A stretch of 64,000 nucleotides of DNA, taken from positions 1,519,310-1,583,309 of the forward strand of contig NC_014828.1 in NCBI RefSeq assembly GCF_000178115.2. Direction: 5' to 3'. This document shows, piece by piece, positions 44,987-54,247 of this stretch. Within the stretch, counting starts at the first letter, position 1, and each line of letters begins with the position of its first letter. The notes below the pieces were generated by a model. That model did no database searches and had not been told where the DNA came from. It worked only from the letters and a program-made list of their open reading frames with translations. Origin of the DNA: Ethanoligenens harbinense YUAN-3 (GTDB lineage Bacteria; Bacillota; Clostridia; Oscillospirales; Ethanoligenentaceae). The position numbers and the translations under genes are program-made.

Positions 44987-45068
44987 GAAACACCTGTTGT
45001 CCGTATCCTCCGCAGGCCTATGACAGTCCGCATATGGAAGGAAGCAAATTGGTAAATATTTTAATTTC

Positions 45069-45097
45069 AGTATACAGGCATTACAAAGAAAGGTCAA
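45069..45097 (-). promoter_or_regulatory. Promoter of coaB-coaC
   Basis: On the minus strand TTGACC, 17 bases, TATACT, about 80 bases before coaB. Confidence 0.7.
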
Positions 45098-45148
45098 TTC
45101 TTACGGCGAAGTTTTATAAAATAGCGGTATATCCCGCCAAAACGGCGC

Positions 45149-45177
45149 TTGATTTTTAAAATGCAGAGGGCTATACT
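45149..45177 (+). promoter_or_regulatory. Promoter of the zinc-binding lipoprotein gene
   Basis: TTGATT (45149-45154), 17 bases, TATACT (45172-45177). Confidence 0.7.
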
Positions 45178-45185
45178 ATATATGC

Positions 45186-45206
45186 AAATGCATTCTATTC
45201 GCATTT
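45186..45206 (+). promoter_or_regulatory. Candidate metal-responsive operator
   Basis: AAATGC-N9-GCATTT, an inverted repeat at the expected transcription start of the zinc lipoprotein gene. Fur-family (Zur) sites have similar AT-rich arms, but the match to the Bacillus Zur box is only partial. Confidence 0.4.
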
Positions 45207-45232
45207 ATTTTGCAACAATTTAGGGGAGATCC

Positions 45233-46141
45233 ATGTTGAAAAAACGTATTTGGCGCATTGTCGCTTCCGCTTTTGCCGTTGCACTTTTATCATCATGCAG
45301 CGGAACGAAACAGGCAACCGGTTCGGCTGACGGGAAACTGCCGGTTTCCGTCACATTCAATGCCATGGCGGAATTTGTCCATGCAGTCGGGAAAGACAAA
45401 GTTTCCATTTCCACCATCATTCCCAACGGCACGGAGCCTCACGATTTTGAGCCGAAAGTAAAAGACCTGGCGACATTGAGCGCGGCAAAAGTTTTTGTGT
45501 ATAACGGGCTGGATATGGAGAACTGGGCGGAAAAAGCCGTGCAGTCCGCCGGAAACAAGTCCCTGGTCGTTGTGGAAGCGGCTTCTGGCGTAACACCCAT
45601 CAAAAGCGGAGAAACCGGAGAAAACGGGCAGTATGACCCGCATGCATGGATGAGCCTGAAATGCGCGCAGACAGAGATTTCCAATATCGAGCACGGGCTT
45701 ATTAAGGCCGATCCCAAAAACACAGCATATTATACGGCCAACTCCGCGGCATTTCAGACGAAGCTTCAGCAGCTCTATGACACCTACGCGGCCAAGTTCC
45801 AATCTGCACCCCGCAAGGATTTTGTGACGGGTCACGCGGCGTTCGCCTATCTCTGCCGCGATTTCGGGCTGGAACAGAACAGCGTGGAAGATGTGTTTGC
45901 CAGCGGCGAGCCCAGTGCCGCCAAATTGGCCGAATTGGTCAATTTCTGCCGCACAAAGCAGATCAAAACGGTTTTCTCCGAAGAAATGGTCAGCCCGGCC
46001 GTTTCTCAGACACTGGCCAAGGAAGCAGGCGCAAAAGTGGAAACAATCTATACCATAGAAAGTGCGGAGGATAACAAAGACTATCTGACACGCATAAAAG
46101 ATAATCTGGACAAAATTTACGCCAGCTTGACCGAAACCTGA
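45233..46141 (+). CDS. Metal (zinc/manganese) ABC transporter substrate-binding lipoprotein, ZnuA-like
   Basis: A 302-residue cluster A-I binding protein. The lipobox LLSSC anchors it through Cys22. Metal ligands expected from the family are His70 (GTEPHDFEP), His137 (YDPHAWMS), His201 (VTGHAAFAYL) and an acidic residue in FSEEMVSP, which together favour zinc. It lacks the His-rich loop of Gram-negative ZnuA. No permease or ATPase gene lies next to it, so it must share a transporter encoded elsewhere. Confidence 0.85.
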   Translation: MLKKRIWRIVASAFAVALLSSCSGTKQATGSADGKLPVSVTFNAMAEFVHAVGKDKVSISTIIPNGTEPHDFEPKVKDLATLSAAKVFVYNGLDMENWAEKAVQSAGNKSLVVVEAASGVTPIKSGETGENGQYDPHAWMSLKCAQTEISNIEHGLIKADPKNTAYYTANSAAFQTKLQQLYDTYAAKFQSAPRKDFVTGHAAFAYLCRDFGLEQNSVEDVFASGEPSAAKLAELVNFCRTKQIKTVFSEEMVSPAVSQTLAKEAGAKVETIYTIESAEDNKDYLTRIKDNLDKIYASLTET

Positions 46142-46152
46142 GCGCGCTGTCT

Positions 46153-46193
46153 GCAAAAAAGCGGAGGATCATAACGATCCTCCGCTTTTTTGC
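46153..46193. terminator. Bidirectional terminator between the zinc lipoprotein gene and hisE
   Basis: GCAAAAAAGCGGAGGATC and GATCCTCCGCTTTTTTGC form a perfect stem with loop ATAAC and A/T tracts on both sides, ending both convergent transcripts. Confidence 0.9.
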
Positions 46194-46230
46194 AGGTGCA
46201 TTCTATGCTGTATTTCCGCCAAACCGGCCG

Positions 46231-46557
46231 TCAGGAATTGTGATCCACCTGATGGAACTGCTTGAGATTGCCGGTCTTTTCCGCGCGTGCATCCAGCACT
46301 TTTTGCAGATCGGCAGGCTGAATGCCCTGTTCCGCCATCAACACCAGCAGATGATAGATCAGATCGCTGATTTCCCCCACGGTTTCCTCGTTTTGCCCAT
46401 TTTTGGCCGCGATAATAACCTCGGAGGCTTCTTCTCCCACCTTTTTCAGAATCTTGTCCAGGCCTTTTTCAAACAGGTAGCATGTATAGGAATTCTCTAC
46501 ATGTTGGCCTTTGCGGCTTTCGATCACATCATACAGGTTCTGAATGGTATCATTCAT
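46231..46557 (-). CDS. hisE: Phosphoribosyl-ATP diphosphatase
   Basis: A 108-residue MazG-like enzyme hydrolysing PR-ATP to PR-AMP, step 2 of histidine synthesis. [20 protein letters not shown] and [12 protein letters not shown] supply the acidic metal-binding residues. ATG 46557 overlaps the hisI stop (ATGA), and the ribosome site GGAGGGAAAAGG lies within hisI. Last gene of the his operon. Confidence 0.95.
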   Translation of the reverse strand: MNDTIQNLYDVIESRKGQHVENSYTCYLFEKGLDKILKKVGEEASEVIIAAKNGQNEETVGEISDLIYHLLVLMAEQGIQPADLQKVLDARAEKTGNLKQFHQVDHNS

Positions 46558-46880
46558 GCCTTTTCCCTCCAAATCTCATTGAAGAAACAGGTTTTGCTGC
46601 CGGTGTGGCAGGCCGGACCGGTTTGCTCCACGCGCACGAGAAGCGTGTCGTCGTCACAGTCTCCGGTGATAGACAGTACGCGCTGTACATGACCGGAAGT
46701 TTCCCCTTTATGCCACAGCTTTTGCCGCGAACGGCTGTAAAACCAAGTATAGCCGGTTTCCAACGTTTTTTGCAGCGATTCGGCGCTCATATAGGCCATC
46801 ATCAGCACCTCACCGGTCGATGCCTCCTGTACAATAGCCGGGATCAGCGGGTTCTTCTGAAAAAACTTCTGAATATCCAT
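46554..46880 (-). CDS. hisI: Phosphoribosyl-AMP cyclohydrolase
   Basis: A 108-residue zinc enzyme opening the adenine ring of PR-AMP. Conserved [35 protein letters not shown], and the metal-binding [10 protein letters not shown] and QTGPACHTG. Separate from hisE here, whereas many bacteria fuse them. ATG 46880 has AAGGAAA upstream. Confidence 0.95.
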   Translation of the reverse strand: MDIQKFFQKNPLIPAIVQEASTGEVLMMAYMSAESLQKTLETGYTWFYSRSRQKLWHKGETSGHVQRVLSITGDCDDDTLLVRVEQTGPACHTGSKTCFFNEIWREKA

Positions 46881-46907
46881 TGGATCGTTTCCTTTCAAGG
46901 TATGCGC

Positions 46908-47666
46908 TCACAGACGCACTGGAATGCGGTGCTCCCTCAGATGTGCTTTGACTTCCCCAATCGTCAGTTCCCGGTAATGGAACAGGGAAGCCGCAAGCGC
47001 CGCGTCCGCTCCGGTTTTTTCAAACACTTCCGAAAAATGTTCCAGTTTGCCGCAGCCGCCGGACGCGATGACCGGAATGTTGACCTTTTGGCAAACGGCT
47101 TCGGTCAGCTCCAGGTCGAAGCCGTTTTTGGTGCCGTCAGTGTCCATGGAAGTGAGCAGGATTTCTCCGCAGCCCAGGCGCTCGACTTCAGCGGCCCATT
47201 CCACCGCGTCAAGCCCGGTTGCGACCCGCCCGCCGTTGATGACGACCTCAAATCCGCCGTCTTCCCTACGTCGCGCGTCGATAGCCACCACGACACACTG
47301 GTTGCCGAAACGATCTGCGGCCCGCGCGATGATCTCCTTGTCCCGCACGGCGGCGGAATTGACGGAGACTTTGTCAGCCCCCGCGCGCAGTATCTCCTTG
47401 AAATCATCCAGCGTGCGGATGCCGCCTCCCACCGTCAACGGCACAAACATCTTCCGCGCGGTACGGCGCACCACATCGGCCATCGTTTCGCGCCCGTCGC
47501 TCGTGGCGGTGATATCCAGAAAAACAATTTCGTCCGCGCCCTGTTTGTCGTAGAGTGCGGCGCACTCCACCGGATCGCCCACGTCCTGAATATCCACGAA
47601 ATTGATGCCCTTGACCACCCGGCCGCCATCCACGTCCAGACATGGGATGATTCGTTTAGCCAGCAT
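46908..47666 (-). CDS. hisF: Imidazole glycerol phosphate synthase, cyclase subunit
   Basis: A 252-residue TIM barrel using ammonia from HisH to form imidazole glycerol phosphate and AICAR. Start [20 protein letters not shown] is diagnostic; Asp residues of PCLDVD and [10 protein letters not shown] are catalytic. ATG 47666 overlaps the hisA end, with GGGAGGTG upstream inside hisA. Confidence 0.96.
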   Translation of the reverse strand: MLAKRIIPCLDVDGGRVVKGINFVDIQDVGDPVECAALYDKQGADEIVFLDITATSDGRETMADVVRRTARKMFVPLTVGGGIRTLDDFKEILRAGADKVSVNSAAVRDKEIIARAADRFGNQCVVVAIDARRREDGGFEVVINGGRVATGLDAVEWAAEVERLGCGEILLTSMDTDGTKNGFDLELTEAVCQKVNIPVIASGGCGKLEHFSEVFEKTGADAALAASLFHYRELTIGEVKAHLREHRIPVRL

Positions 47667-48384
47667 CCTGAACACCTCCCAGTTCAACAGCCTGTGCAAG
47701 ATCCAGCGTCCCGCTGTAAATCGATTTGCCGCAGATGGCGCCAAACAGCCCCATTTCTTTCAGCTTTTGGATATGTGTGATATCCCGGATGCCCCCGCTG
47801 GCCGTGATGCGGCAGGAAACAGCTTTTTGCAGGTCTGCCAGTTGCTCTAAATTCGGGCCACCCAGCATCCCGTCGCAGTCTATATCTGTAAAGATAATAT
47901 ACTTTACACCGATATCTTCCATCGCTTTTGCAAAAGTCAGGTAGGAAACATCCGACGTTTCCAGCCAGCCCTGTGTAGCCACCAGACCATTCTTTGCATC
48001 GATACCCACGGCGATGTGGTCATCATAGACCCGCACCGCTTCTTTTACAAATGCGGGGTCTTTGAGCGCCGCCGATCCGAGGATGACCCGGTCGATGCCG
48101 TGCTCAAGATAATCCTCCACACAGGCCATGTCCCGAATGCCGCCGCCCAGTTCTGTCTTCAACCCGCTTTTGTGCATGGTCTGCAAAATGAGATCGCGGT
48201 TGGGGCGCTCTCCGGTCTTGGCACCGTCCAGATCGACCATATGCATATACCGGGCGCCCGCCGCGCGAAAACGTGCCGCGGTTTCAAAAGGACTCTCCGC
48301 CACTTTTTCCGCCGTTCCGAAATCCCCCTTGCGCAGGCGCACGCAGGTGCCGTTTCTGATGTCGATGGCAGGAAACAGAATCAT
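47656..48384 (-). CDS. hisA: ProFAR isomerase
   Basis: A 242-residue TIM barrel isomerising ProFAR to PRFAR. Start [17 protein letters not shown], catalytic Asp in AIDI, second acidic site in [10 protein letters not shown], and ASGGIRD. ATG 48384 overlaps the hisH stop by four bases. Confidence 0.96.
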   Translation of the reverse strand: MILFPAIDIRNGTCVRLRKGDFGTAEKVAESPFETAARFRAAGARYMHMVDLDGAKTGERPNRDLILQTMHKSGLKTELGGGIRDMACVEDYLEHGIDRVILGSAALKDPAFVKEAVRVYDDHIAVGIDAKNGLVATQGWLETSDVSYLTFAKAMEDIGVKYIIFTDIDCDGMLGGPNLEQLADLQKAVSCRITASGGIRDITHIQKLKEMGLFGAICGKSIYSGTLDLAQAVELGGVQDAG

Positions 48385-48983
48385 TTGGACAGCCTCCCAA
48401 AATTGCGCAGAATCGTCAGCCCGACTTCGCCGCTTTTTTCTGGATGGAACTGCATGCCGTAGACACTTCCGTTTGCCACCACGGCCGGGATTTTGGCGCC
48501 ATATTCGGCATAGGCGGCAATGTACTTGTCGTCTGTAAACGCCATATAGGAGTGCACGAAATACACAAAACTGCCGTCTTCCACACCGTCCAGCAGCGGG
48601 CACGGGTTCAGAAACCGCAAGCTGTTCCATCCCATATGCGGGATCTTCAGGTCTCCGGCCGGGATTTTATCCACTTCGCCCTCAATCAGGCCCAGCCCTT
48701 TGCATTCCTCGAATTCGAAGCCGGTTTCAAACAGGATCTGCATACCCAGGCAGATGCCAAGCAGCGGCTTTTTCTGCGCCTGTGCCCGGATTGTCCCCAC
48801 CAATCCCGTTTTCTCCAGTTCCCGCATGGCATCCGGAAAAGCACCCACGCCGGGAAGAATCAGTGCGTCCGCCTTTTCCATCACGGCGGCATCCGACGTG
48901 ATTTCGGATTCTTCGCCGATAAAATCCAGCGCATTTTTGACGCTAAACAGGTTGCCGACATTGTAGTCAATCACCGCAATCAT
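48381..48983 (-). CDS. hisH: Imidazole glycerol phosphate synthase, glutamine amidotransferase subunit
   Basis: A 200-residue class I amidotransferase feeding ammonia to HisF. Nucleophile Cys in LGICLGMQ, and the His-Glu pair in GMQFHPEKSG. Start MIAVIDYNVGN is typical. A 62-bp gap separates it from hisB, the largest gap inside the operon. Confidence 0.96.
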   Translation of the reverse strand: MIAVIDYNVGNLFSVKNALDFIGEESEITSDAAVMEKADALILPGVGAFPDAMRELEKTGLVGTIRAQAQKKPLLGICLGMQILFETGFEFEECKGLGLIEGEVDKIPAGDLKIPHMGWNSLRFLNPCPLLDGVEDGSFVYFVHSYMAFTDDKYIAAYAEYGAKIPAVVANGSVYGMQFHPEKSGEVGLTILRNFGRLSK

Positions 48984-49045
48984 GTATCAAAGCTCCATTC
49001 AGCCGTTTCACGCCGGCACAGTCTTTTTGTGTCTATATGCGGGAG

Positions 49046-49624
49046 TCACAGGCTCCCTTTGGTGGAAAGCACGCCTTTGCCCGTTTCCTCGCAGGCCAGC
49101 CGCAAAGCATGGCCCAGCGCTTTGAACAGCCCTTCCGTCATATGGTGGGTGTTTTTCCCGTAAAGAATACGCAGGTGCAGCGTGATGCCCGCGTGGAACG
49201 CGAACGCCCGCATGAATTCCTCGGTCAGGCAGGCGTCGTATGCGCCGATCTGCCCGGCCTGCAGCGGCGCGTCGAACACCAGAAAAGGCCGACCGCTGAT
49301 ATCCAGCACGCAAAAAGCCAACGCTTCATCCATCGGTACATAAAAACTGCCATACCGTGCAATGCCCTCTTTGGTGCCAATGGCTTTTGCAAAGGTATCC
49401 CCCAACACGATACCGGTATCCTCAACGGTGTGATGCCCGTCCACATCCAGATCGCCCTGCACATGCACCTGCAAGTCAAAGCCCGCATGTGTGGCAAAGC
49501 TGTTGAGCATATGATCGAAAAAGCCGATGCCCGTCCGGATATCGTTGTGTGCGTTCCCATCGAGATTCAGAGAAAGCTCGATCTTGGTTTCCTTTGTCTG
49601 ACGGGTACTTTTTCCTATCCGCAT
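49046..49624 (-). CDS. hisB: Imidazoleglycerol-phosphate dehydratase
   Basis: A 192-residue monofunctional IGPD. Metal-binding FFDHMLN, VDGHHTVED and KNTHHMTEG motifs are intact. There is no fused phosphatase domain, unlike enteric HisB. ATG 49624 follows GAGGGGG and overlaps hisC by 10 bp. Confidence 0.95.
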   Translation of the reverse strand: MRIGKSTRQTKETKIELSLNLDGNAHNDIRTGIGFFDHMLNSFATHAGFDLQVHVQGDLDVDGHHTVEDTGIVLGDTFAKAIGTKEGIARYGSFYVPMDEALAFCVLDISGRPFLVFDAPLQAGQIGAYDACLTEEFMRAFAFHAGITLHLRILYGKNTHHMTEGLFKALGHALRLACEETGKGVLSTKGSL

Positions 49625-50676
49625 GCAAGTGCCCCCTCTTTCACACAGGCAGCGAATGCCTGGATAAACAGTTGATTTTCTTCCGGCGCGCCCGCGGTGA
49701 TACGCAACAGCTCGCCGCCGACACACCGCACCGAAACCCCGCGCGATTGCAGTGCCTGATGCAGAGCGGGAGCGTCCGGCGTACGGAGTGTAACAAAATT
49801 GGCCCGCGCGGAGAAAACATGTAAACCGTTCTGCGCAAACGACAGCAAAGCGGTATACAGCGCGTCCCGCGAAGCGCATATTTGGGCGACGGCGCTTTGC
49901 AGGGTGCTTTTTTCCGCCAGCACCGCTTCCCCCGCGATCTGCGTGAGCGCATTGACATTATACGGGGATTTTGCCGCGCGCAGATAGGCGCTCAAACGGT
50001 CGTTTGCCACTGCAAACCCCAGCCGGATACCCGCCAGCCCGATTTTGGAAAGGGTTTTCAGCACAATGCAGTTTTCCCGCATTGGCGCTTCGCGTATAAT
50101 GGACTCATCCCAAAAATCCATATAGGCTTCGTCCACCACCACCAGGCAGTTCAACGAATCAACGATCTTCAGCACATCGGCGGCGGGAATGCCCTGTGAT
50201 GTCGGGTTGCAGGGGTTGGAAAAAAGGACCATGCGCACCTGTTCCGCACGCGCCAGCGCGATCAGTTCATCCGCGTCAAACCGCAGCGCGTGATCTTTCT
50301 GCAAAAAGACCGGCTCGATCTCCGCCAGCGCGCCATAATGCGGATACATCGAAAAATCCGGCGTGACAAGCAGTGCACGATCACCCTTTTCCAGCAGCAC
50401 GTTGAACAGCAGCGTAATCAGCTCATCCGAACCGTTTCCCGGCGTGACAAAACGCGCATCCACGCCGTAATACGCGCCGAAAGCCTCGCTGACGGCCGCG
50501 CCAAGCGGGTCAGGATAGCGGTTGAATGCCAGCGCGGACACGCGCCGGCCGATCACCTCACGCAGGCTGTCCGGCAGAGGCACAAAGCTCTCGTTCGCGT
50601 CCAGATGGATGCCGTCCGCGGAAGTACCGGGGTCATATGGCCGCAGGCACGCCAGCTTTTCGCTCACAAAGTTCAT
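49615..50676 (-). CDS. hisC: Histidinol-phosphate aminotransferase
   Basis: A 353-residue PLP enzyme converting imidazole acetol phosphate to histidinol phosphate. Motifs are HLDANESF, NPCNPTSQG, VVDEAYMDF and the PLP Lys in LKTLSKIGLAGIRLG. ATG 50676 overlaps the hisD stop by four bases. Confidence 0.95.
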   Translation of the reverse strand: MNFVSEKLACLRPYDPGTSADGIHLDANESFVPLPDSLREVIGRRVSALAFNRYPDPLGAAVSEAFGAYYGVDARFVTPGNGSDELITLLFNVLLEKGDRALLVTPDFSMYPHYGALAEIEPVFLQKDHALRFDADELIALARAEQVRMVLFSNPCNPTSQGIPAADVLKIVDSLNCLVVVDEAYMDFWDESIIREAPMRENCIVLKTLSKIGLAGIRLGFAVANDRLSAYLRAAKSPYNVNALTQIAGEAVLAEKSTLQSAVAQICASRDALYTALLSFAQNGLHVFSARANFVTLRTPDAPALHQALQSRGVSVRCVGGELLRITAGAPEENQLFIQAFAACVKEGALACG

Positions 50677-51959
50677 TGGCCGAACCTCACCTTGATGGAG
50701 TTGGCGTGCGCGGTCAGCCCCTCCGCTTCCGCAAGCGTGACGATATCGTCTTTGCCCTTGTCCAGTGCTTCGCGGGAGTAATAAATGAAACTGGACTTTT
50801 TCACGAACGTGTCAACCGACAGCGGGGAGAAAAACCGTGCGGTGCCGCTGGTGGGCAACACATGGTTAGGCCCGGCGTAATAGTCCCCCAGCGGTTCGGG
50901 CGAATATTGGCCCAAAAAAACCGAACCGGCGTTTTCCACCATGCCCAGCCAGTGCATCGGCTGGTTCACCATCAGTTCCAGATGCTCCGGTGCGATGCGG
51001 TTGGCCAGGCACAGACAGTCCGCCAAGTTCTTACAGACGATGATGGCACCGAAATCGCGCAGCGACTGTTCGATGATCTCGCGGCGGGAAAGCGCAGCTT
51101 TCTGCCGGTCGATCTCTGCCAGTGTTTGTTCTGCCAGCTTTCTGGAAACGGTGAGCAGTACCGCCGAGGCCAACGGGTCGTGCTCCGCCTGCGACATCAG
51201 GTCGGCGGCCAGATAGGCGGGGTCGGCCGTTTCGTCGGCCACCACCAGAATCTCGCTGGGTCCCGCGATCATGTCGATATCGACCGCGCCGAACACCAAC
51301 CGCTTAGCTGTCGCAACATAAATGTTGCCCGGCCCGACGATCTTGTCCACTTTCGGGACAGATGCGGTACCGTACGCCAATGCCGCAACCGCCTGCGCGC
51401 CGCCGATGGCGAACACCCGATCCACGCCTGCGACCTTTGCCGCCGCAAGGATGTACGGATTGACGGTTCCTTCTTTTCCGGGAGGAGCCACCATCACCAG
51501 TTCACCCACCCCGGCCACTTTGGCGGGGATAGCGTTCATCAGCACCGACGACGGATATGCCGCCTTGCCACCGGGCACATATAGGCCCACACGCGCCAGC
51601 CCACGCACACGCTGCCCCATTACGACGCCGTTGGGCTGGGTCGTGATGAAGCCCTCGCGCTTCTGCCGCTCATGAAATGCACGGATGTTTTCGGCAGCCC
51701 GGGTGAGCGATTCGATGAACCGTGCGGGCACCTGAGCGTAGGCATTCTCCAGCGCGTCCGGAGACAGCTCCAGCGCCCCCGGCCGCTTGCCGTCGAACTT
51801 CTCGGTATAATCGCGTACCGCGTCATCGCCGCGCGTACACACATCCGCAAGGATGCCGCTCACGGTCTCGCTTACCTGCCGGTCGATCTCCGTGCTGCGG
51901 TTGTGCATGGTCTCCAGCAACTCCAGTTCGCTTGTGCCGTCGGCAGTCAGAATCTTCAA
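50673..51959 (-). CDS. hisD: Histidinol dehydrogenase
   Basis: A 428-residue zinc and NAD enzyme performing the final two oxidations to histidine. Signature region is DMIAGPSEILVVADETADP, with MSQAEHDP and the C-terminal EHLELM. The start is TTG 51959, preceded by GGAGCGGAG and just one base past the hisG stop, so translation is probably coupled. Confidence 0.95.
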   Translation of the reverse strand: MKILTADGTSELELLETMHNRSTEIDRQVSETVSGILADVCTRGDDAVRDYTEKFDGKRPGALELSPDALENAYAQVPARFIESLTRAAENIRAFHERQKREGFITTQPNGVVMGQRVRGLARVGLYVPGGKAAYPSSVLMNAIPAKVAGVGELVMVAPPGKEGTVNPYILAAAKVAGVDRVFAIGGAQAVAALAYGTASVPKVDKIVGPGNIYVATAKRLVFGAVDIDMIAGPSEILVVADETADPAYLAADLMSQAEHDPLASAVLLTVSRKLAEQTLAEIDRQKAALSRREIIEQSLRDFGAIIVCKNLADCLCLANRIAPEHLELMVNQPMHWLGMVENAGSVFLGQYSPEPLGDYYAGPNHVLPTSGTARFFSPLSVDTFVKKSSFIYYSREALDKGKDDIVTLAEAEGLTAHANSIKVRFGQ

Positions 51960-51960
51960 T

Positions 51961-52596
51961 TCACTCCGCTCCTTTCACAGTTTCGATTTTATGGGTCAGG
52001 GTTTCGATCTGTTCTTTTTTCAGCTTCATGCTGGGGATGTTCACGATCATCCGGGCGGAAACCGGGCAGATATCCTCGATCATTTCCAGCCCGTTCTCGC
52101 GCAGGGTGGCGCCGGTTTCCACGATATCCACAATGGCGTCGGAAAGGCCGAGCAGCGGCGCAAGTTCGACCGAACCCTCGATCTTGATGATCTCCACATC
52201 CATGCCCTTGCCTTCAAAAAAGCCGCGTGCGATCTTCGGATATTTGGTGGCGATGCGCTTCTGGCGATAGCCGGTGTAAAACGGCTTGCCCTTCGGCCCC
52301 GCCACGGCAAACTTGCAGCGCCCGAAACCAAGATCAAGCACTTCATAAAAGCTGTGCCCGTTTTCCAAAATGGTGTCTTTGCCTACGATCCCCACATCGC
52401 ACACGCCGTGCTCCACATACGTAATAACATCCGCCGCTTTTGCCAGCACGATCTCCATATTTCCATCCGGGATGGCAAGAATCAGTTTCCGGCCCTTTTC
52501 GAGCAGTGGGGTGCAGTCGTAACCGATCTTCTGGAACAGCCCGACGGTGTCCCGTTCCAGGCGCCCTTTGGTTAATGCAATGCGAATCGGTTTCAT
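51961..52596 (-). CDS. hisG: ATP phosphoribosyltransferase, short form
   Basis: A 211-residue catalytic subunit for the first step of histidine synthesis. It is the short HisG type lacking the C-terminal histidine-binding domain and therefore needs HisZ. Motifs are IALTKGRLE and the PRPP loop DIVETGATLREN. GGAGGCGGAAAA precedes ATG 52596, which overlaps the hisZ stop. Confidence 0.95.
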   Translation of the reverse strand: MKPIRIALTKGRLERDTVGLFQKIGYDCTPLLEKGRKLILAIPDGNMEIVLAKAADVITYVEHGVCDVGIVGKDTILENGHSFYEVLDLGFGRCKFAVAGPKGKPFYTGYRQKRIATKYPKIARGFFEGKGMDVEIIKIEGSVELAPLLGLSDAIVDIVETGATLRENGLEMIEDICPVSARMIVNIPSMKLKKEQIETLTHKIETVKGAE

Positions 52597-53786
52597 TTTT
52601 CCGCCTCCAGTATCCGGGTCGTCACAGTTTTCGCCACTACGTCAATGCGGCGAATTCCCTTTTTGCGGGCGTAATCGACCGCGTCCTCCAGTGCCTCAAA
52701 CACACTGCGTTCGCAGGTCAGGCCAGACGCGATCAGATCGTCCGCATGGGCAAACGCCGCCTTAACATATCCCTTTTCATAAAAAACCAGCACGTCCGCC
52801 CGGTCGGATTTGTTCTCATCCAGTCCCTCGCGGGCAACGGCATCCACATTCAGCGCGAAACCTGTGGCCGGCATGGGCAGGCCGAATTTTCCATACAGCT
52901 CGTCGTACCGCCCGCCGAGCAGCACAGGCTCGCCCGGTCCGTGCATATATCCTTTAAATACCACGCCGGTATAATAATCAATACTCTGCACCAGACCGAG
53001 GTCGATCATGATATGTTCTTTCCAACCCATTTCGCAAAGTGTTTCATAAACAGACTGAAGATACCGGATGATACCGGCGGCCTGTTCGTTCGGCGCGATC
53101 TCCAATGCGCGTTTGAGTACTTCGTCGCCGCCAAAAAGATGGGGTAATTCCGCAAGGGCGCGGCAGGCCGCGTTTTCATGGCCATAGGGGGCAAGCAACG
53201 CGCCAATGGACGCATAACTTTTTGAATCAATAAAACTGCGGATGCGCTCTTTTATTTCCAGTTCCACCGGCAAATCGTCGATCAACGCCTTGAAAAAGCC
53301 GACATGCCCGATCTCCAGACGGAAATCCGGTGTTACACTGCGCAGCGCGGCGATGGCCAGGGAAATCGCCTCGATATCCGCACGCTCGCCGCCTATGCCG
53401 ATGAGTTCCACACCGCACTGGGCGATTTCGTCCCGTCGGCCGGACATGGACGGGTTGATACGGAACACATTCTGGTTATAAAACAGACGAAGCGGCGGTG
53501 CAAACCCTTTCAGTTTGGTGGAAACGACCCGCGCAATGGGGGTGGTATTATCCGGTCGAAGCGCTAAAATACGACCGCGCGCATCAATCAGTTTATACAT
53601 GGTCTCATCGTCCATGGTGGAGTCGCGAAAAACATCATAAAACTCCATCGACGGCGTGACCACTTCGCTGAACCCATAGCTTTTGAACAGGTTCACCAGT
53701 TTGGTTTCCACTGCACGGCGCACTTCGCATTCTTTAAACAGCAGGTCGCACCCGCCGTCCGGCGTCACGTTTCTGTATTTTGCCAT
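52593..53786 (-). CDS. hisZ: ATP phosphoribosyltransferase regulatory subunit
   Basis: A 397-residue catalytically inactive paralogue of histidyl-tRNA synthetase that binds short HisG and mediates feedback by histidine. HisRS-like class II motifs are present (VTPSMEFYD, LRPDNTTPIAR, YYTGVVFKGY), but the full HisRS anticodon domain is not. ATG 53786 follows GGAGG/GGGGA. First gene of the operon. Confidence 0.93.
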   Translation of the reverse strand: MAKYRNVTPDGGCDLLFKECEVRRAVETKLVNLFKSYGFSEVVTPSMEFYDVFRDSTMDDETMYKLIDARGRILALRPDNTTPIARVVSTKLKGFAPPLRLFYNQNVFRINPSMSGRRDEIAQCGVELIGIGGERADIEAISLAIAALRSVTPDFRLEIGHVGFFKALIDDLPVELEIKERIRSFIDSKSYASIGALLAPYGHENAACRALAELPHLFGGDEVLKRALEIAPNEQAAGIIRYLQSVYETLCEMGWKEHIMIDLGLVQSIDYYTGVVFKGYMHGPGEPVLLGGRYDELYGKFGLPMPATGFALNVDAVAREGLDENKSDRADVLVFYEKGYVKAAFAHADDLIASGLTCERSVFEALEDAVDYARKKGIRRIDVVAKTVTTRILEAEK

Positions 53787-53815
53787 TCCCCGTATCCTCC
53801 AGATTTCCACGGCCT

Positions 53816-53831
53816 GCCGCCGTACGGCGGC
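53816..53831 (-). promoter_or_regulatory. Perfect 16-bp palindrome in the his leader
   Basis: GCCGCCGTACGGCGGC lies between the predicted his transcription start and hisZ. A second palindrome, AGATATATCT, follows at 53847-53856. Either could be a repressor site or form RNA structure. Confidence 0.5.
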
Positions 53832-53861
53832 TACATTGCATAAAACAGATATATCTTGTCT

Positions 53862-53889
53862 ATTATAGCATGGTTGCGGCTATCGCAAC
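53862..53889 (-). promoter_or_regulatory. Promoter and possible operator of the his operon
   Basis: On the minus strand TGCTATAAT is an extended -10 (53870-53862). The -35 region is poor but overlaps GTTGCG-N5-CGCAAC (53873-53889), an inverted repeat positioned like an operator. No T-box motif is visible in the leader. Confidence 0.6.
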
Positions 53890-54107
53890 AGAGGTTTCGG
53901 CCGTATCGGATATTTTTATTACAGTATTAGTTTATCATGGTAAATCAAAAAAGTCAACCACCCCACAAGGGCATTGGGAAGAGCAGCGCATAGCCTGTGC
54001 ATAGAATCCATCCGGCAGGGTAAAAGCATTTCCCTGTATACACCCCCTTTTGTTCACACAAATTCCTTATTTATGTAAAAGAATCCCGTTGGATTTTACA
54101 TTTTCCC

Positions 54108-54135
54108 TTGATTTTTGCTGTTCACAGCGTATAAT
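54108..54135 (+). promoter_or_regulatory. Promoter of the NYN-domain gene
   Basis: TTGATT (54108-54113), 16 bases, TATAAT (54130-54135). The remaining sequence from 53890 to 54107 in this 460-bp divergent gap is AT-rich and shows no gene. Confidence 0.65.
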
Positions 54136-54141
54136 AATGAG

Positions 54142-54240
54142 TGTGAGAATGGTTCGTGGCCTTAGTGGCCCGGACTGTACAGATCTGCCGGAAAGACCTG
54201 ATTAGCTTTTTAGCTGACGGGTCTTTTAGACTTAGAGGAG
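54142..54240 (+). ncRNA. Structured 5' leader of the NYN-domain gene
   Basis: The predicted 105-base leader contains GGCC-TTAGT-GGCC and a strong hairpin in which AAAGACC (54192-54198) pairs with GGTCTTT (54220-54226), with an inner TTAGC/GCTGA stem, followed by a short T-run and then the ribosome site AGAGGAG. It looks like a regulatory leader but matches no riboswitch class I can name. Confidence 0.4.
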
Positions 54241-54247
54241 TATTTTT

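Noticed and set aside
53787-53870. Possible T-box leader before hisZ
   Set aside because: The leader is under 80 bases and lacks the conserved T-box sequence and a terminator.
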